Notes: generated by a model from the letters alone, not told the origin. Shown: positions 1 to 8,006, counted from the first letter of the stretch. The stretch: 32,690 bases of DNA from Actinomycetota bacterium (GCA_017856115.1 JAFMFM010000020.1:1-32690); one strand, 5' to 3'. A program made the numbers and translations.

Positions 1-63
1 TTTCGCGATCGGCGTCCCGATTTGTACGGTGCCATCACCAGCCTCGATGGCATGCGGCACTAA
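1..63 (+). CDS. aguB: N-carbamoylputrescine amidase, C-terminal end (partial)
   Basis: The first 63 bases read open in frame 1 and end in TAA, giving the last 20 residues of a protein that begins outside the window. The segment FRDRRPDLYGAIT resembles the C-terminus of nitrilase-superfamily N-carbamoylputrescine amidases, which hydrolyse N-carbamoylputrescine to putrescine, CO2 and ammonia. Agmatine deiminase, the enzyme that makes this substrate, follows 12 bases later on the same strand, which supports the call. The catalytic Glu-Lys-Cys residues are outside the window. Another carbon-nitrogen hydrolase of the same fold is possible. Confidence 0.65.
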   Translation, partial: FRDRRPDLYGAITSLDGMRH

Positions 64-75
64 CCGGTTCGGATC

Positions 76-1053
76 ATGATGCGAATGCCCGCCGAGTTTG
101 CTCGGCACGAGCGAACCGTGATGTGCTGGCCAACTCGTCGCGATTTGTACGAGCACCGACTTGGCGACGCAAAGCGGGCTCACGCCACCGTGGCAAAGAC
201 CATCTCCGGGTTCGAGCCGGTCACGATGATCGTGAATTCCAGTGACGCAGAGGAAGCAGCGTTGCTATGTGGTGGAACCGTGGATGTGGTGGTGTTGCCG
301 ATCGACGACTCGTGGTTTCGTGACACCGGTCCGACGTACGTCGTCGGAGACGGTGCACGAGAGGGAACCTGCTGGGTGTTCAACGGTTGGGGAAACAAGT
401 TCGTGCCACACGACAACGATGCCGTGATTGCCGAGGCATGGCTGACATCACAGGGACACGCCGTACGACACGTGGACATGGTGTTGGAGGGCGGCTCGAT
501 AAACGTGGATGGTGCGGGCACCTTGGTGACCACCGAGCAGTGTTTGCTGCACGAGAACCGCAATCCACACCTGACGCGCGAGCAGATCACGGCGCGCCTA
601 TGTGGCGAGTTGGGTCAGGAGCGTGTCGTGTGGTTGCCGTACGGACTTGCGCTCGATGATGACACCGACGGACATGTCGACAACGTTGCGGCATTCTGCG
701 CCGCAGGAGTGCTGGTGCTACAAGGTTGCGACGACTCTCGTGAAGCCGACCATGGCCGCTGTGCAGCCAATCGTGCCGTAGCCGAGCAAGCCGGACTTGA
801 GGTTCGTGAGATTCCGGTGCTTCCGTTCGTCACCACCGATGGGCGACGAATGGTGGTGCCGTACTTGAACTTCTACGTGGTCAACGGAGGCGTGATCGTG
901 CCGGTGTGCGGACATGATGCGGATGACGACATGATGGCGTTGATCTCGGAATGCTTCCCTGAACGCCAGGTTGTCGGGCTTGACGTTGGCGAAATTCTCG
1001 CGTTCGGCGGTGGAGGAATCCACTGCATCACCCAGCAAGTCCCCGCGCCGTAG
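76..1053 (+). CDS. aguA: Agmatine deiminase
   Basis: Cytosolic enzyme of the guanidino-group-modifying fold that converts agmatine to N-carbamoylputrescine and ammonia. At 325 residues it is slightly shorter than typical AguA. Visible family landmarks are WPT (18-20), WFRDTGP (80-86, with Asp83), EGGS (138-141), the DTDGHVDN block with His200, and the C-terminal GGGGIHCITQQ with the nucleophile Cys317. ATG codons at 76, 79 and 85 are all possible starts. I keep 76, which lies 12 bases after the preceding amidase stop, so the pair is probably one operon for putrescine synthesis or agmatine use. The gene converges on the sulfatase with a 9-base gap. Distant peptidyl-arginine deiminases share the fold, but the amidase neighbour favours agmatine. 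Confidence 0.9.
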   Translation: MMRMPAEFARHERTVMCWPTRRDLYEHRLGDAKRAHATVAKTISGFEPVTMIVNSSDAEEAALLCGGTVDVVVLPIDDSWFRDTGPTYVVGDGAREGTCWVFNGWGNKFVPHDNDAVIAEAWLTSQGHAVRHVDMVLEGGSINVDGAGTLVTTEQCLLHENRNPHLTREQITARLCGELGQERVVWLPYGLALDDDTDGHVDNVAAFCAAGVLVLQGCDDSREADHGRCAANRAVAEQAGLEVREIPVLPFVTTDGRRMVVPYLNFYVVNGGVIVPVCGHDADDDMMALISECFPERQVVGLDVGEILAFGGGGIHCITQQVPAP

Positions 1054-1062
1054 CGCCTGGGT

Positions 1063-2631
1063 CTACACGGGGGCGTCGCACGAACGAAGCGGAAGCACGC
1101 GAGTAGGCAGTGACGACCACATGTCGTCGAGGAGTGAGGCCCGTTGGGCGGCATGTTGGGCGCTGTTCCACAGATTGTTGTGCTGCAGCGGATCATTGGC
1201 CAGGTCGTACAACTCGCCCTCGGTGCCGTCGTGCACCGTACCCGACAACATCGCGGTGCAGATCCAACCGTCACGACAGATGGTCCGCGCATGAACGATC
1301 TTGCCGAAGAGCACACTGTCCCATTCCGTGAGCACACGCTCGTGACCCAGCTCGCGTGCTTCCTCGTCATTCGTTGGAAGGCGGGCCGACTCCGTGTAAT
1401 CGGGCCGGGCAATGCCGGCGATGTCGGCGAAGGTGGCGGCAAGGGAAACCAATCCGACTGGTGCAGACACTCGGGCGGGCGCCACCATCGCCGACTTGGC
1501 CGGGCTCCATACCAGCGGCAATCGCATCAGTGAATCCGTGTGGTACGGACCCTTGAACAACAGACCGTAGTCACCCTGTAGTTCACCGTGGTCGGTGGTG
1601 TACAGCACGTCGACATCGTCGCCCCAGCCACGTGATGCTACGGATGCCAGCACCCGACCGATTGCCTCGTCGATCAACTCGTTCTCGATGTGTGCCATGG
1701 CGTTGACTTCTCGTACGTTGTCGGCGGTGAGGGTCTTCGGCACCCACTTGGCGGGTGCCTCGTAATTGGACACGAACGTGCCCTCGTACCACATGCGCCA
1801 GTGTCGTGGCTTGGCGTCTAGTACGCGCTCACGTTCGGTGGCATCGACGATGTAGCCGTCGGGTAGATCCAAGTCGCGCCAGTTCACGCGACCAATCTCC
1901 GACTTCGGGGGATCCCACGGATGGTGTGGATCGGGGAAACTCATCCAGCAGAACCAATCCGCGTCCGCGGGAAGCGAGGACAACCAGTCGATGGTCTGAT
2001 CGGCCACCCACTCCGTGTGGTACAGCTCGCGCGGAATGTCATTGTGCTTGACCTGCGGTGCATTGGTATCGCCGCCGCCTCCTGCATTCACCTGCAACTG
2101 TTGATCGAGCACCTGGAAGAACATTGCTGCTGCAGAAGGGTTCTTCTCGCGCAGCCATCGTGCGTAGTGGAATGGCCCCATTCCGCCGTGCGTGGCGAGG
2201 GCAAAATGTTCGAATCCGCGGTGTGGCGTCGGCAGGCCATCCTCACCGACGACCATCTCGGTTTCCAGTCCCGCGGAGCCGATTCGATTCTCTGCGAATC
2301 GCAGGAACGGGTCGATGAACGGTTCGAAGTGCGCTTTGCCGATGAGTGCAGTTCGGTAGCCGGCACGTCGTAAGTCGCTGGCAATGCTCGGGGCGTCACT
2401 GGCGAGTGGTACGCCATTCATCCACACTCCGTGAGTGCTCACATGCTGACCCGTGAGCATGGTGCTGCGCGACGGCATACATACCACGTTCTGAGGGTGC
2501 GCTCGGTCGAACACGATGCCGTTCGCCGCCAAACCATCGATGACCGGAGTGCGTGCCACCCGACCACCGTTACAACCGAGCGCGTCGTATCGCTGCTGAT
2601 CGGTGGTGATGAACAGGATCTTTCGACCCAT
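1063..2631 (-). CDS. Type I sulfatase (arylsulfatase/choline-sulfatase-like)
   Basis: Alkaline-phosphatase-superfamily hydrolase of sulfate esters, 522 residues. The N-terminus FITTDQQRYDALG carries the metal-binding Asp11. CMPSR at 51-55 is the C-x-P-S-R signature whose Cys51 must be oxidised to formylglycine, so a formylglycine-generating enzyme is needed elsewhere in the genome. A later YTTDHGELQGDYG block supplies further metal ligands. The open frame extends about 100 residues upstream, but that extension is Arg/His-rich shadow sequence over the SRPBCC gene. The true start is ATG at 2631, whose A is also the last base of the upstream TAA stop (TAATG), so the two genes are translationally coupled. 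No signal peptide is visible, so the enzyme is probably cytosolic. The substrate cannot be read from sequence. Confidence 0.88.
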   Translation of the reverse strand: MGRKILFITTDQQRYDALGCNGGRVARTPVIDGLAANGIVFDRAHPQNVVCMPSRSTMLTGQHVSTHGVWMNGVPLASDAPSIASDLRRAGYRTALIGKAHFEPFIDPFLRFAENRIGSAGLETEMVVGEDGLPTPHRGFEHFALATHGGMGPFHYARWLREKNPSAAAMFFQVLDQQLQVNAGGGGDTNAPQVKHNDIPRELYHTEWVADQTIDWLSSLPADADWFCWMSFPDPHHPWDPPKSEIGRVNWRDLDLPDGYIVDATERERVLDAKPRHWRMWYEGTFVSNYEAPAKWVPKTLTADNVREVNAMAHIENELIDEAIGRVLASVASRGWGDDVDVLYTTDHGELQGDYGLLFKGPYHTDSLMRLPLVWSPAKSAMVAPARVSAPVGLVSLAATFADIAGIARPDYTESARLPTNDEEARELGHERVLTEWDSVLFGKIVHARTICRDGWICTAMLSGTVHDGTEGELYDLANDPLQHNNLWNSAQHAAQRASLLDDMWSSLPTRVLPLRSCDAPV

Positions 2632-3020
2632 TACGTCGTCTCCATCAAGCGTTTCAACTTGCCGAGACCTTCTCCTGCCGCACCGGCCACGACGATTGCC
2701 AGCGCCTCCGGTTCCATGTCGGTCGAGTACACCACGGTGGAGCCACCGTGTCCGTCGTCGATGACGTCGCACGTACCCAGATGCGATGTGATCCCTGGAT
2801 TGCCGACGATGCGGTATTGGAACCTGCGCAGTGCGTGATCGTGCGTGATGATGTCTTCTTCGAAGGTGATGCCACTTGGTGTCGTCATCCACCGCTTGTT
2901 TCCCTCGACGCGACAACTGCTGAACGGGAACCATTCGTGCTGACGGGCAAGGTCACCCACCAATGCCCAAACGGTGTCGGGATCTCGGTTGATGTGAACG
3001 TGACGACGCACCGAACCCAT
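2631..3020 (-). CDS. SRPBCC (START-like) ligand-binding protein
   Basis: A 129-residue protein of the SRPBCC/polyketide-cyclase fold, which forms a hydrophobic pocket. Landmarks are an N-terminal strand (RRHVHINRDPDTVWALVGD), an early helix followed by HEWFPF, and a long C-terminal helix with GEGLGKLKRLME. Most such proteins bind small hydrophobic ligands, and some catalyse cyclisation or hydrolysis; the ligand here is unknown. I start at ATG 3020, 16 bases after the ung stop. An ATG at 3080 would add 20 residues inside ung and spoil the typical N-terminus. Its stop codon overlaps the sulfatase start by one base. Confidence 0.75.
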   Translation of the reverse strand: MGSVRRHVHINRDPDTVWALVGDLARQHEWFPFSSCRVEGNKRWMTTPSGITFEEDIITHDHALRRFQYRIVGNPGITSHLGTCDVIDDGHGGSTVVYSTDMEPEALAIVVAGAAGEGLGKLKRLMETT

Positions 3021-3036
3021 GCGAGCAATGTAGCGG

Positions 3037-3693
3037 TTAGTCGAGACTCCACTCCACGTGGGGAAGTCCGGCATCGCCAAGTGCGGCGTTGATTCGTGAA
3101 AACGGTCGGGAACCGAAGAATCCTTGGTGTGCCGACAACGGCGACGGATGAGGAGCCTCGATCACTGCATGTCGCGTGACATCGATGAGGTCCTTCTTCC
3201 TTCGCGCATGTGCTCCCCAGAGAACGAAAACCACGAACGGCTTGTCGTTGACCGCTCGAATCACTTGGTCGGTGAAGGTTTCCCATCCTTTACCCTGGTG
3301 CGATCCTGCAACTCCGGCTCGCACGGTCAACGTGGTGTTGAGGAGGAGTACGCCGCGCCGTGCCCATGCCGACAAATCTCCGTGGTGAGGTACGGGAACG
3401 TCGAGATCGGAATGGAGCTCTTTGAAGATGTTCACCAGTGAGGGGGGTGGGCGAACTCCGCGCTGAACCGAAAAACACAATCCGTGAGCCTGGCCCGGCC
3501 CGTGATACGGGTCTTGTCCGAGCACCACCACCTTTGTTTCGGCGTGCGACGTTCGGTGAAGTGCGGCAAAGACATCCGCCTGGGGCGGATACACCGAATG
3601 ATGCTGACGTTCGAGTGCGACGAAGGATTGCAGCGACTTCCAATAGGGTTGCTCGAACTCGTGACGAAGCAGCGGGTTCCAATCGGTGGTCAT
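3037..3693 (-). CDS. ung: Uracil-DNA glycosylase (family 1)
   Basis: Removes uracil from DNA as the first step of base-excision repair. The 218-residue protein has the water-activating motif GQDPYHG (59-65, catalytic Asp61), the AHGLCFSV segment, the NTTLTVR strand and the minor-groove loop HPSPLSAHQGFFG with His182. The length is normal for bacterial Ung. No -10 hexamer sits at the leaderless spacing and no clear Shine-Dalgarno is present, so it is probably read through from kynA, 45 bases upstream on the same strand. The unrelated SRPBCC and sulfatase genes follow closely. Confidence 0.97.
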   Translation of the reverse strand: MTTDWNPLLRHEFEQPYWKSLQSFVALERQHHSVYPPQADVFAALHRTSHAETKVVVLGQDPYHGPGQAHGLCFSVQRGVRPPPSLVNIFKELHSDLDVPVPHHGDLSAWARRGVLLLNTTLTVRAGVAGSHQGKGWETFTDQVIRAVNDKPFVVFVLWGAHARRKKDLIDVTRHAVIEAPHPSPLSAHQGFFGSRPFSRINAALGDAGLPHVEWSLD

Positions 3694-3708
3694 GACCGGA
3701 CCGACTAC

Positions 3709-3723
3709 TCCGAAACGTTCGGA
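3709..3723. repeat. Perfect 6-bp inverted repeat between kynA and ung
   Basis: TCCGAA (3709-3714), ACG, TTCGGA (3718-3723) form a tight hairpin in the 45-base gap upstream of ung. It may be a pause or RNA-processing site between kynA and ung, or an operator. No T run follows on the minus strand. Confidence 0.4.
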
Positions 3724-3738
3724 AACGGGAAGGAGCGA

Positions 3739-4515
3739 TCAGAAGTCGTTTCGGACATTCCACAGCTCCGGAAAGACCGGTCGAAACAACGTCGACATCA
3801 AGTACTCGGCTCCGGACGAGCCGCCAGTGCCATGCTTTCGTCCGATGGTTCGCTCGACCATCTTCACGTGTCGGTAACGCCACTCCTGGAGTCCTTCGTC
3901 GATGTCCACCAGTCGCTCCAACACCAATGCGGCCTCCGGGTCGTTTCGGTAGGCGTTCAGCACGACGTCACGAACTTCCGCCGAATCGGCTTTTTCCAGC
4001 GCGCTGGAATTCGATCGCGACGCCAGATAGGTCAGCGTGTGGTGCCATAGGCCGGGACGGGTGAGTGCCCCGGAAAGCCGATCATGCTCGGGCGAACCAG
4101 GCAGAAAACTTGCAAGGACCGCGTCGTCGCGTCGACCGAGGACTATCTCCAGTTCACGGAACTGCGCGGATTGAAACCCACTTGCTGCATCCAGCCGATC
4201 ACGAAACGTACCGAACTGAAGGGGTGTCATCGTTTCGAGGATGTCCACTTGTGACACGAGTGTCTTGAAAATCGTACGGATCCTGCCCAGCGTCGCCACT
4301 GCATCGTGCGACCTACCGACCTGAAGGAGTTCCGCTGCCCGAGACAGTTCGTGGAGCAGTGTTTTGAACCACAACTCGTACGTCTGATGTATGACGATGA
4401 ACAACAACTCATCGTGTTCGGGGCCGCTGGCTCGGGGCTGTTGCAGGGAGAGCAACTCCGGAATCTGCAGGTACGTGGCGTAGGTCGTGGCGCTCTGTGA
4501 GTGCGTACCGCTCAT
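3739..4515 (-). CDS. kynA: Tryptophan 2,3-dioxygenase
   Basis: Heme enzyme that opens the indole ring of L-tryptophan with O2 to give N-formylkynurenine, the first step of the kynurenine route. The 258-residue sequence shows the distal HDELLFIVIHQTYELWFK block with His34, the FGTFRDRL segment, the proximal heme ligand in WRYRHVKMVERTIG (His216), and GTGGSSG (230-236), which closes over the substrate. The gene is divergent from kynU with only 11 bases between the two ATG codons. A -10 hexamer TAGTGT sits at -12 to -7, so the mRNA should be leaderless. The formamidase needed between KynA and KynU is not in this window. Confidence 0.97.
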   Translation of the reverse strand: MSGTHSQSATTYATYLQIPELLSLQQPRASGPEHDELLFIVIHQTYELWFKTLLHELSRAAELLQVGRSHDAVATLGRIRTIFKTLVSQVDILETMTPLQFGTFRDRLDAASGFQSAQFRELEIVLGRRDDAVLASFLPGSPEHDRLSGALTRPGLWHHTLTYLASRSNSSALEKADSAEVRDVVLNAYRNDPEAALVLERLVDIDEGLQEWRYRHVKMVERTIGRKHGTGGSSGAEYLMSTLFRPVFPELWNVRNDF

Positions 4516-4529
4516 AACGTGACACTATG
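4513..4529. promoter_or_regulatory. Interlocked divergent leaderless promoters of kynA and kynU
   Basis: The block CATAACGTGACACTATG contains both start codons. On the plus strand TAACGT (4515-4520) is at -12 to -7 of kynU. On the minus strand TAGTGT (4527 down to 4522) is at -12 to -7 of kynA. Each hexamer begins on the A position of the other gene's ATG. No Shine-Dalgarno can fit for either gene. Two polymerases could not occupy both sites at once. Confidence 0.7.
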
Positions 4530-5789
4530 TCATCCGTGGCTTTACCCGACGTTGACGCCCTCGATCGTCACGACCCGTTGGCGTCGTATCGCGAGCAGTT
4601 CGTGATGGCCGACCCCGACGTGTGTTATCTCGACGGAAACTCGTTGGGTCGATTGCCGAAGCGAACGGTCGACATCGTGCATCGGTACCTCGTCGAGGAG
4701 TGGGGCAGGGAACTGGTGGCAGGTTGGTCGCATTGGATTGATGAAGCCCAGCAGGTGGGCGACCTCATCGGCGACGTCGCGCTCGGGGCTGCACCGGGGC
4801 AGGTACTTGCAGTGGACACCACGAGCGTGAATTTCTATCAGCTGTGTGATGCCGCGCTTCGTGCCCGACCGGATCGAAGCAGGGTGGTGAGTGACCTCGC
4901 CAATTTTCCGACCGATCGGTACGTTCTCGAGGGTCTCTGCGATCGTCATGGCAAGCGACTTGAGCTGATTGATGACGAGTTCGGGGCGGAGTACGTGAGC
5001 CCCGCGATGCTCGCGGAGCACCTCGACGACGACACCGCTCTCGTCACGCTGTCCGTGGTGCAGTACCGCTCGGGTGCGCTGCACGACGTGGCAGAACTCA
5101 CCCGGTTGGCACACTCCGTCGGGGCACTGGTGGTGTGGGATGCAAGTCACGCAGTGGGCGCGGTGAATCTTCACTTCGATCAACACGACGTCGACTTGGC
5201 GGTGGGCTGCACCTACAAGTACTGCAACGCCGGACCCGGTTCGCCAGCGTGGTTGTACGTCAACCAGCGACTGCAGGGGGAGCTTCGAGTTCCGATCCAA
5301 GGTTGGTTCGCCCAGCGCGACCAGTTTGCGATGGGGCAAGGGTTCGAGCGCGCCGACGGGATGCGAGGCTTCCAGATTGCCAGCCCGTCGATCGTCGGCA
5401 TGCGTTGCATCCAGGCGTCGTTCTCAATGATCGCCGAAGCGGGGCTGCCCGCGATTTCGGCAAAGGCGGCACAGGGAACCGAATTGATGGTGCAGTTGCA
5501 CGACGCATGGCTTGCACCACTTGGATTCGAACTGATTACACCTCGTGAACCCGAGCGGCGGGGAGGTCACATAACGTTGCGCCATCCCGATGCAAAACGG
5601 ATCGCCGCCGCGATGCGCGAATTGGTGAAAGTGATTCCCGATTACCGCGAACCGTCAAGCATTCGCCTGGCAATTTCTCCACTTGCGACGAGTTTTCGTG
5701 AAGTTTGGGACGGTTTCGAGCGCATTCGCGACCTGGTGTCGAGTGGTCGCTATCAGTCAGTGCAACACTCGGTGAATCGGGTTACCTGA
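4527..5789 (+). CDS. kynU: Kynureninase
   Basis: PLP-dependent hydrolase that cleaves L-kynurenine to anthranilate and alanine (or 3-hydroxykynurenine to 3-hydroxyanthranilate). The 420-residue length is normal. Landmarks are YLDGNSLG (34-41), ANFPTDRYVLEGL, the cofactor-binding Asp205 in VVWDASHAVGA, and CTYKYCNAGPGSPAW with the Schiff-base Lys231. With divergent kynA it forms a tryptophan-to-anthranilate catabolic pair. The start is ATG 4527, preceded by TAACGT at the leaderless spacing. The gene converges on the racemase-like gene with a 32-base gap holding a small inverted repeat. Confidence 0.96.
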   Translation: MSSVALPDVDALDRHDPLASYREQFVMADPDVCYLDGNSLGRLPKRTVDIVHRYLVEEWGRELVAGWSHWIDEAQQVGDLIGDVALGAAPGQVLAVDTTSVNFYQLCDAALRARPDRSRVVSDLANFPTDRYVLEGLCDRHGKRLELIDDEFGAEYVSPAMLAEHLDDDTALVTLSVVQYRSGALHDVAELTRLAHSVGALVVWDASHAVGAVNLHFDQHDVDLAVGCTYKYCNAGPGSPAWLYVNQRLQGELRVPIQGWFAQRDQFAMGQGFERADGMRGFQIASPSIVGMRCIQASFSMIAEAGLPAISAKAAQGTELMVQLHDAWLAPLGFELITPREPERRGGHITLRHPDAKRIAAAMRELVKVIPDYREPSSIRLAISPLATSFREVWDGFERIRDLVSSGRYQSVQHSVNRVT

Positions 5790-5791
5790 AC

Positions 5792-5809
5792 GTTCCGCAA
5801 CCGTGGAAC
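5792..5809. terminator. Short inverted repeat between convergent kynU and racemase-like gene
   Basis: GTTCC (5792-5796) and GGAAC (5805-5809) form a 5-bp stem with an 8-base loop in the 32-base convergent gap. There is no T tract on either side, so it is at best a weak bidirectional transcription end or an mRNA 3' hairpin. Confidence 0.3.
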
Positions 5810-5821
5810 CATCCGTACGCG

Positions 5822-6769
5822 CTAGCGCCATACCACCTGGTCGGGATGAACTCGCGTGAGTGGCTGTTGCACGTCGACCCAGTCACCTGGTTGCGGACAC
5901 GGACTGGTGGCAACGCTCAACATGGTGGTGTGCATGTGCGGGGCCTCGAGCATGTCGAGGCGTTTGCGAGCAAAGTGAAACGGGCTTCGACCATCGTCGA
6001 GACGTCCAACACCGTGAGCCGAGCCGCAGCCCACCATCACCAACTGCGTACCGGGAGCGCTGGGGATGGTCGCAGCCCGGTAACCGGCCGTGGAGAATGC
6101 TGCCGGGCGAACGGCAATCACGTCGGCGTGAAGGCCGAACATGGATTTGTCCCCCAACCACAAGTGGGTTCCGGTTCGTACCACCACGCGATGCGCCACG
6201 GATGCTCGAACCTGCCGTACCGCTGCTCCGATGTGGCTGAGATGCAGGGGGAGATCGTCGCTGAGTTCACGTGCGATGGCAATGGCTTCGTGCGCACGGG
6301 AGTCGTCGCTGCCTGACAGTGGCAAATGAACGGACCAGGCCACCACGTGATGACCGGTGGCTTCTGCCGCCCGTCGAAGGTTGGCGGCGTCGGCGACATC
6401 CACCCCGTATCGGTGCATCGACGATTCCACCTTGATGACGACGGGATTCGAGACATGGAGCATCGCGAGTACGTCGAGGTCGCGACGTGATGCAACCGTC
6501 AGTACCGCATCGGCACGGGGGAAGTCTTCGATGCCAACCCCGACGGGAGTCAGGACGAATGGTCGCAGGTCATGAGGGACCTCCATCAGTTCGTGAATCG
6601 AGCCAACCGCAACGTCGCGTGAAACAACCCTTGCATGTTCGATCAGTTGCGATCGTCCGAATCCGTAGCCATTTCCCTTCACCACGGGTAGCACTTCGAC
6701 GAGCTCCGAGACGACGTTACGTACGTGGGTGTTCCAAGCACCGGACTCGACCGTGAGTCGCAAGGTCAT
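5822..6769 (-). CDS. Alanine-racemase-like PLP enzyme
   Basis: A 315-residue protein with the alanine racemase N-terminal barrel. VLPVVKGNGYGFG contains the lysine expected to bind PLP (Lys30), and VVIKVESSMHRYGV matches the conserved Met-His-R-x-G region. The C-terminal part is short: GYRAATIP followed by VGCGSAHGVGR replaces the usual P-V-GYADG block, a pattern I associate with a divergent actinobacterial subgroup. It could therefore be an amino-acid racemase of altered specificity rather than housekeeping Alr. Its ATG overlaps the dedA stop (ATGA), so the two are translationally coupled at the end of a cell-envelope gene run. Substrate unknown. Confidence 0.75.
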   Translation of the reverse strand: MTLRLTVESGAWNTHVRNVVSELVEVLPVVKGNGYGFGRSQLIEHARVVSRDVAVGSIHELMEVPHDLRPFVLTPVGVGIEDFPRADAVLTVASRRDLDVLAMLHVSNPVVIKVESSMHRYGVDVADAANLRRAAEATGHHVVAWSVHLPLSGSDDSRAHEAIAIARELSDDLPLHLSHIGAAVRQVRASVAHRVVVRTGTHLWLGDKSMFGLHADVIAVRPAAFSTAGYRAATIPSAPGTQLVMVGCGSAHGVGRLDDGRSPFHFARKRLDMLEAPHMHTTMLSVATSPCPQPGDWVDVQQPLTRVHPDQVVWR

Positions 6770-7389
6770 GCAGTTTCACGGTATCTGGCGCGCTTCAATA
6801 GCCAGCGAACGAATTCGATCAACGCCGTAATGCTGAACGCGGTGACGAAAGCGATGATGAATGCGGTCGTGTGATCTTCTTCGAAGGACTTTCCACCGAT
6901 GAAGCCGAGCAGGGCCGCATAGTTCCCCCAGATGACCGCCGCTATCGCCGACCACCCGACGAACCATCGCCGCGGTTGGCGCGTGACACCGCACGACAAC
7001 GTCAGCGCAGTGCGTCCGCCCGGGATGAAACGTGCGGTGATGAGCAGCAGTCCTCCTCGCTCGTGCACCTGCTCGACGATCTTTGCCATGCGTGCCGCGC
7101 CCTTCTCCGTGCGGGTCTGTCGACGAATCACCCAGTCGCTTGCCTCACGACCTATGAGGTAGCTCATGTTGTCACCGATGAATGCACCACTCGAGGCGAC
7201 CAAGATGACGAGTGGTATCCACAGATTGCCGAGCCCGGCACTGACGCCGCCGATGATGACCAACGTTTCACTCGGAACGATCGGCAGTACCGAGTCGAGC
7301 ACTGCAATGACGAAGATGATGACGTAGAACCAGGGTCCTGACGAGAAGTCCTTCAGCCAGTCGAAAGCCTGAGTAACGAACTCGAGCAT
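6766..7389 (-). CDS. DedA/SNARE-associated family membrane protein
   Basis: A 207-residue integral membrane protein of the DedA (VTT) family, whose members act as lipid flippases or affect membrane homeostasis. Landmarks are the hydrophobic N-terminal segment after FSSGPWFYVIIF, the P-x-E motif in VLPIVPSETLVIIGG, IGDNMSYLIGREA, and the signature RFIPGGRTALTLSCG. Four to five hydrophobic segments are visible. It lies between plsY (29-base gap) and the racemase-like gene (4-base overlap). TAGCGT at -12 to -7 of its ATG suggests an internal leaderless promoter inside this gene run. Confidence 0.9.
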   Translation of the reverse strand: MLEFVTQAFDWLKDFSSGPWFYVIIFVIAVLDSVLPIVPSETLVIIGGVSAGLGNLWIPLVILVASSGAFIGDNMSYLIGREASDWVIRRQTRTEKGAARMAKIVEQVHERGGLLLITARFIPGGRTALTLSCGVTRQPRRWFVGWSAIAAVIWGNYAALLGFIGGKSFEEDHTTAFIIAFVTAFSITALIEFVRWLLKRARYRETA

Positions 7390-7395
7390 TACCGC

Positions 7396-7401
7396 ACGCT
7401 A
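7396..7401 (-). promoter_or_regulatory. -10 hexamer of the DedA gene (leaderless)
   Basis: TAGCGT on the minus strand lies at -12 to -7 of the ATG at 7389, inside the 29-base plsY-dedA gap. No Shine-Dalgarno is present, so transcription probably begins at the start codon. Confidence 0.55.
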
Positions 7402-7418
7402 CAGCGACGGTCGATTTC

Positions 7419-8006
7419 CTAGAGCGACGGTTCGGTCTTCGAGCGGAGACGTCGGATGTTGGGCAGGTGTTTGATGATCACGAATCCAACCACGCCGAGG
7501 ACGACGTACAACTCCCAGGGCCGAGCGTCATCGATGAGCATGCCAACGGGTGTTGCAATGGTGATTGCGAGCGACGCAACCGATGCCTTGCGTGTGATCT
7601 TGCTGATGACGAACCACGACACGAACAACACCGCACTCACTTCCGGAAACAGCACGAAGAGTGCCCCACCGCCCGATGCAACTCCCTTACCACCGCGAAA
7701 CTTTCGCCAGACGGGGGCAACGTGTCCGACGATTGCTCCGCACATGGCGGCATACGCAAGTGGCCCTCGTTGCTCACCACTCACCGCCCAGGCAATACCG
7801 ACTGCAATCGCGGCCTTCGCCATGTCCATGAGGAAGACGGCCATCCCCGCCTTCCAGCCGAGTTCACGAATGACGTTCGATGCCCCGGGATTTCCCGACC
7901 CCACCTTGGTGATGTCCTTACCGAATCGCTTGGCGACCAGGTCCGCACTCGGAAATGTGCCGAGAAGGTATGCCGCAACCACAACGACGACATCAGATAG
8001 GTCCAT
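7419..8006 (-). CDS. plsY: Acyl-phosphate:glycerol-3-phosphate acyltransferase
   Basis: Integral membrane enzyme that transfers an acyl group from acyl-phosphate to glycerol-3-phosphate, giving lysophosphatidic acid, the first step of phospholipid synthesis. The 195-residue protein has the three PlsY motifs: GTFPSADLVAK near the N-terminus, GSGNPGASNV in the middle, and KFRGGKGVASGGG. Hydrophobic helices separate them. Unlike several neighbours it has a leader: GGGAG lies about 10 bases before the ATG, and TACACT (8028 down to 8023) could be its -10. It precedes dedA in the minus-strand envelope run. Confidence 0.95.
   Translation of the reverse strand: MDLSDVVVVVAAYLLGTFPSADLVAKRFGKDITKVGSGNPGASNVIRELGWKAGMAVFLMDMAKAAIAVGIAWAVSGEQRGPLAYAAMCGAIVGHVAPVWRKFRGGKGVASGGGALFVLFPEVSAVLFVSWFVISKITRKASVASLAITIATPVGMLIDDARPWELYVVLGVVGFVIIKHLPNIRRLRSKTEPSL

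Noticed and set aside
2632-2934. N-terminal extension of the sulfatase
   Set aside because: The extra 100 or so residues are Arg/His-rich, lie over the SRPBCC gene in another frame, and precede the normal sulfatase N-terminus starting at 2631.
3739-5789. A complete kynurenine pathway here
   Set aside because: Only the dioxygenase and kynureninase are present. I found no formamidase, monooxygenase or anthranilate-degrading genes in the window.
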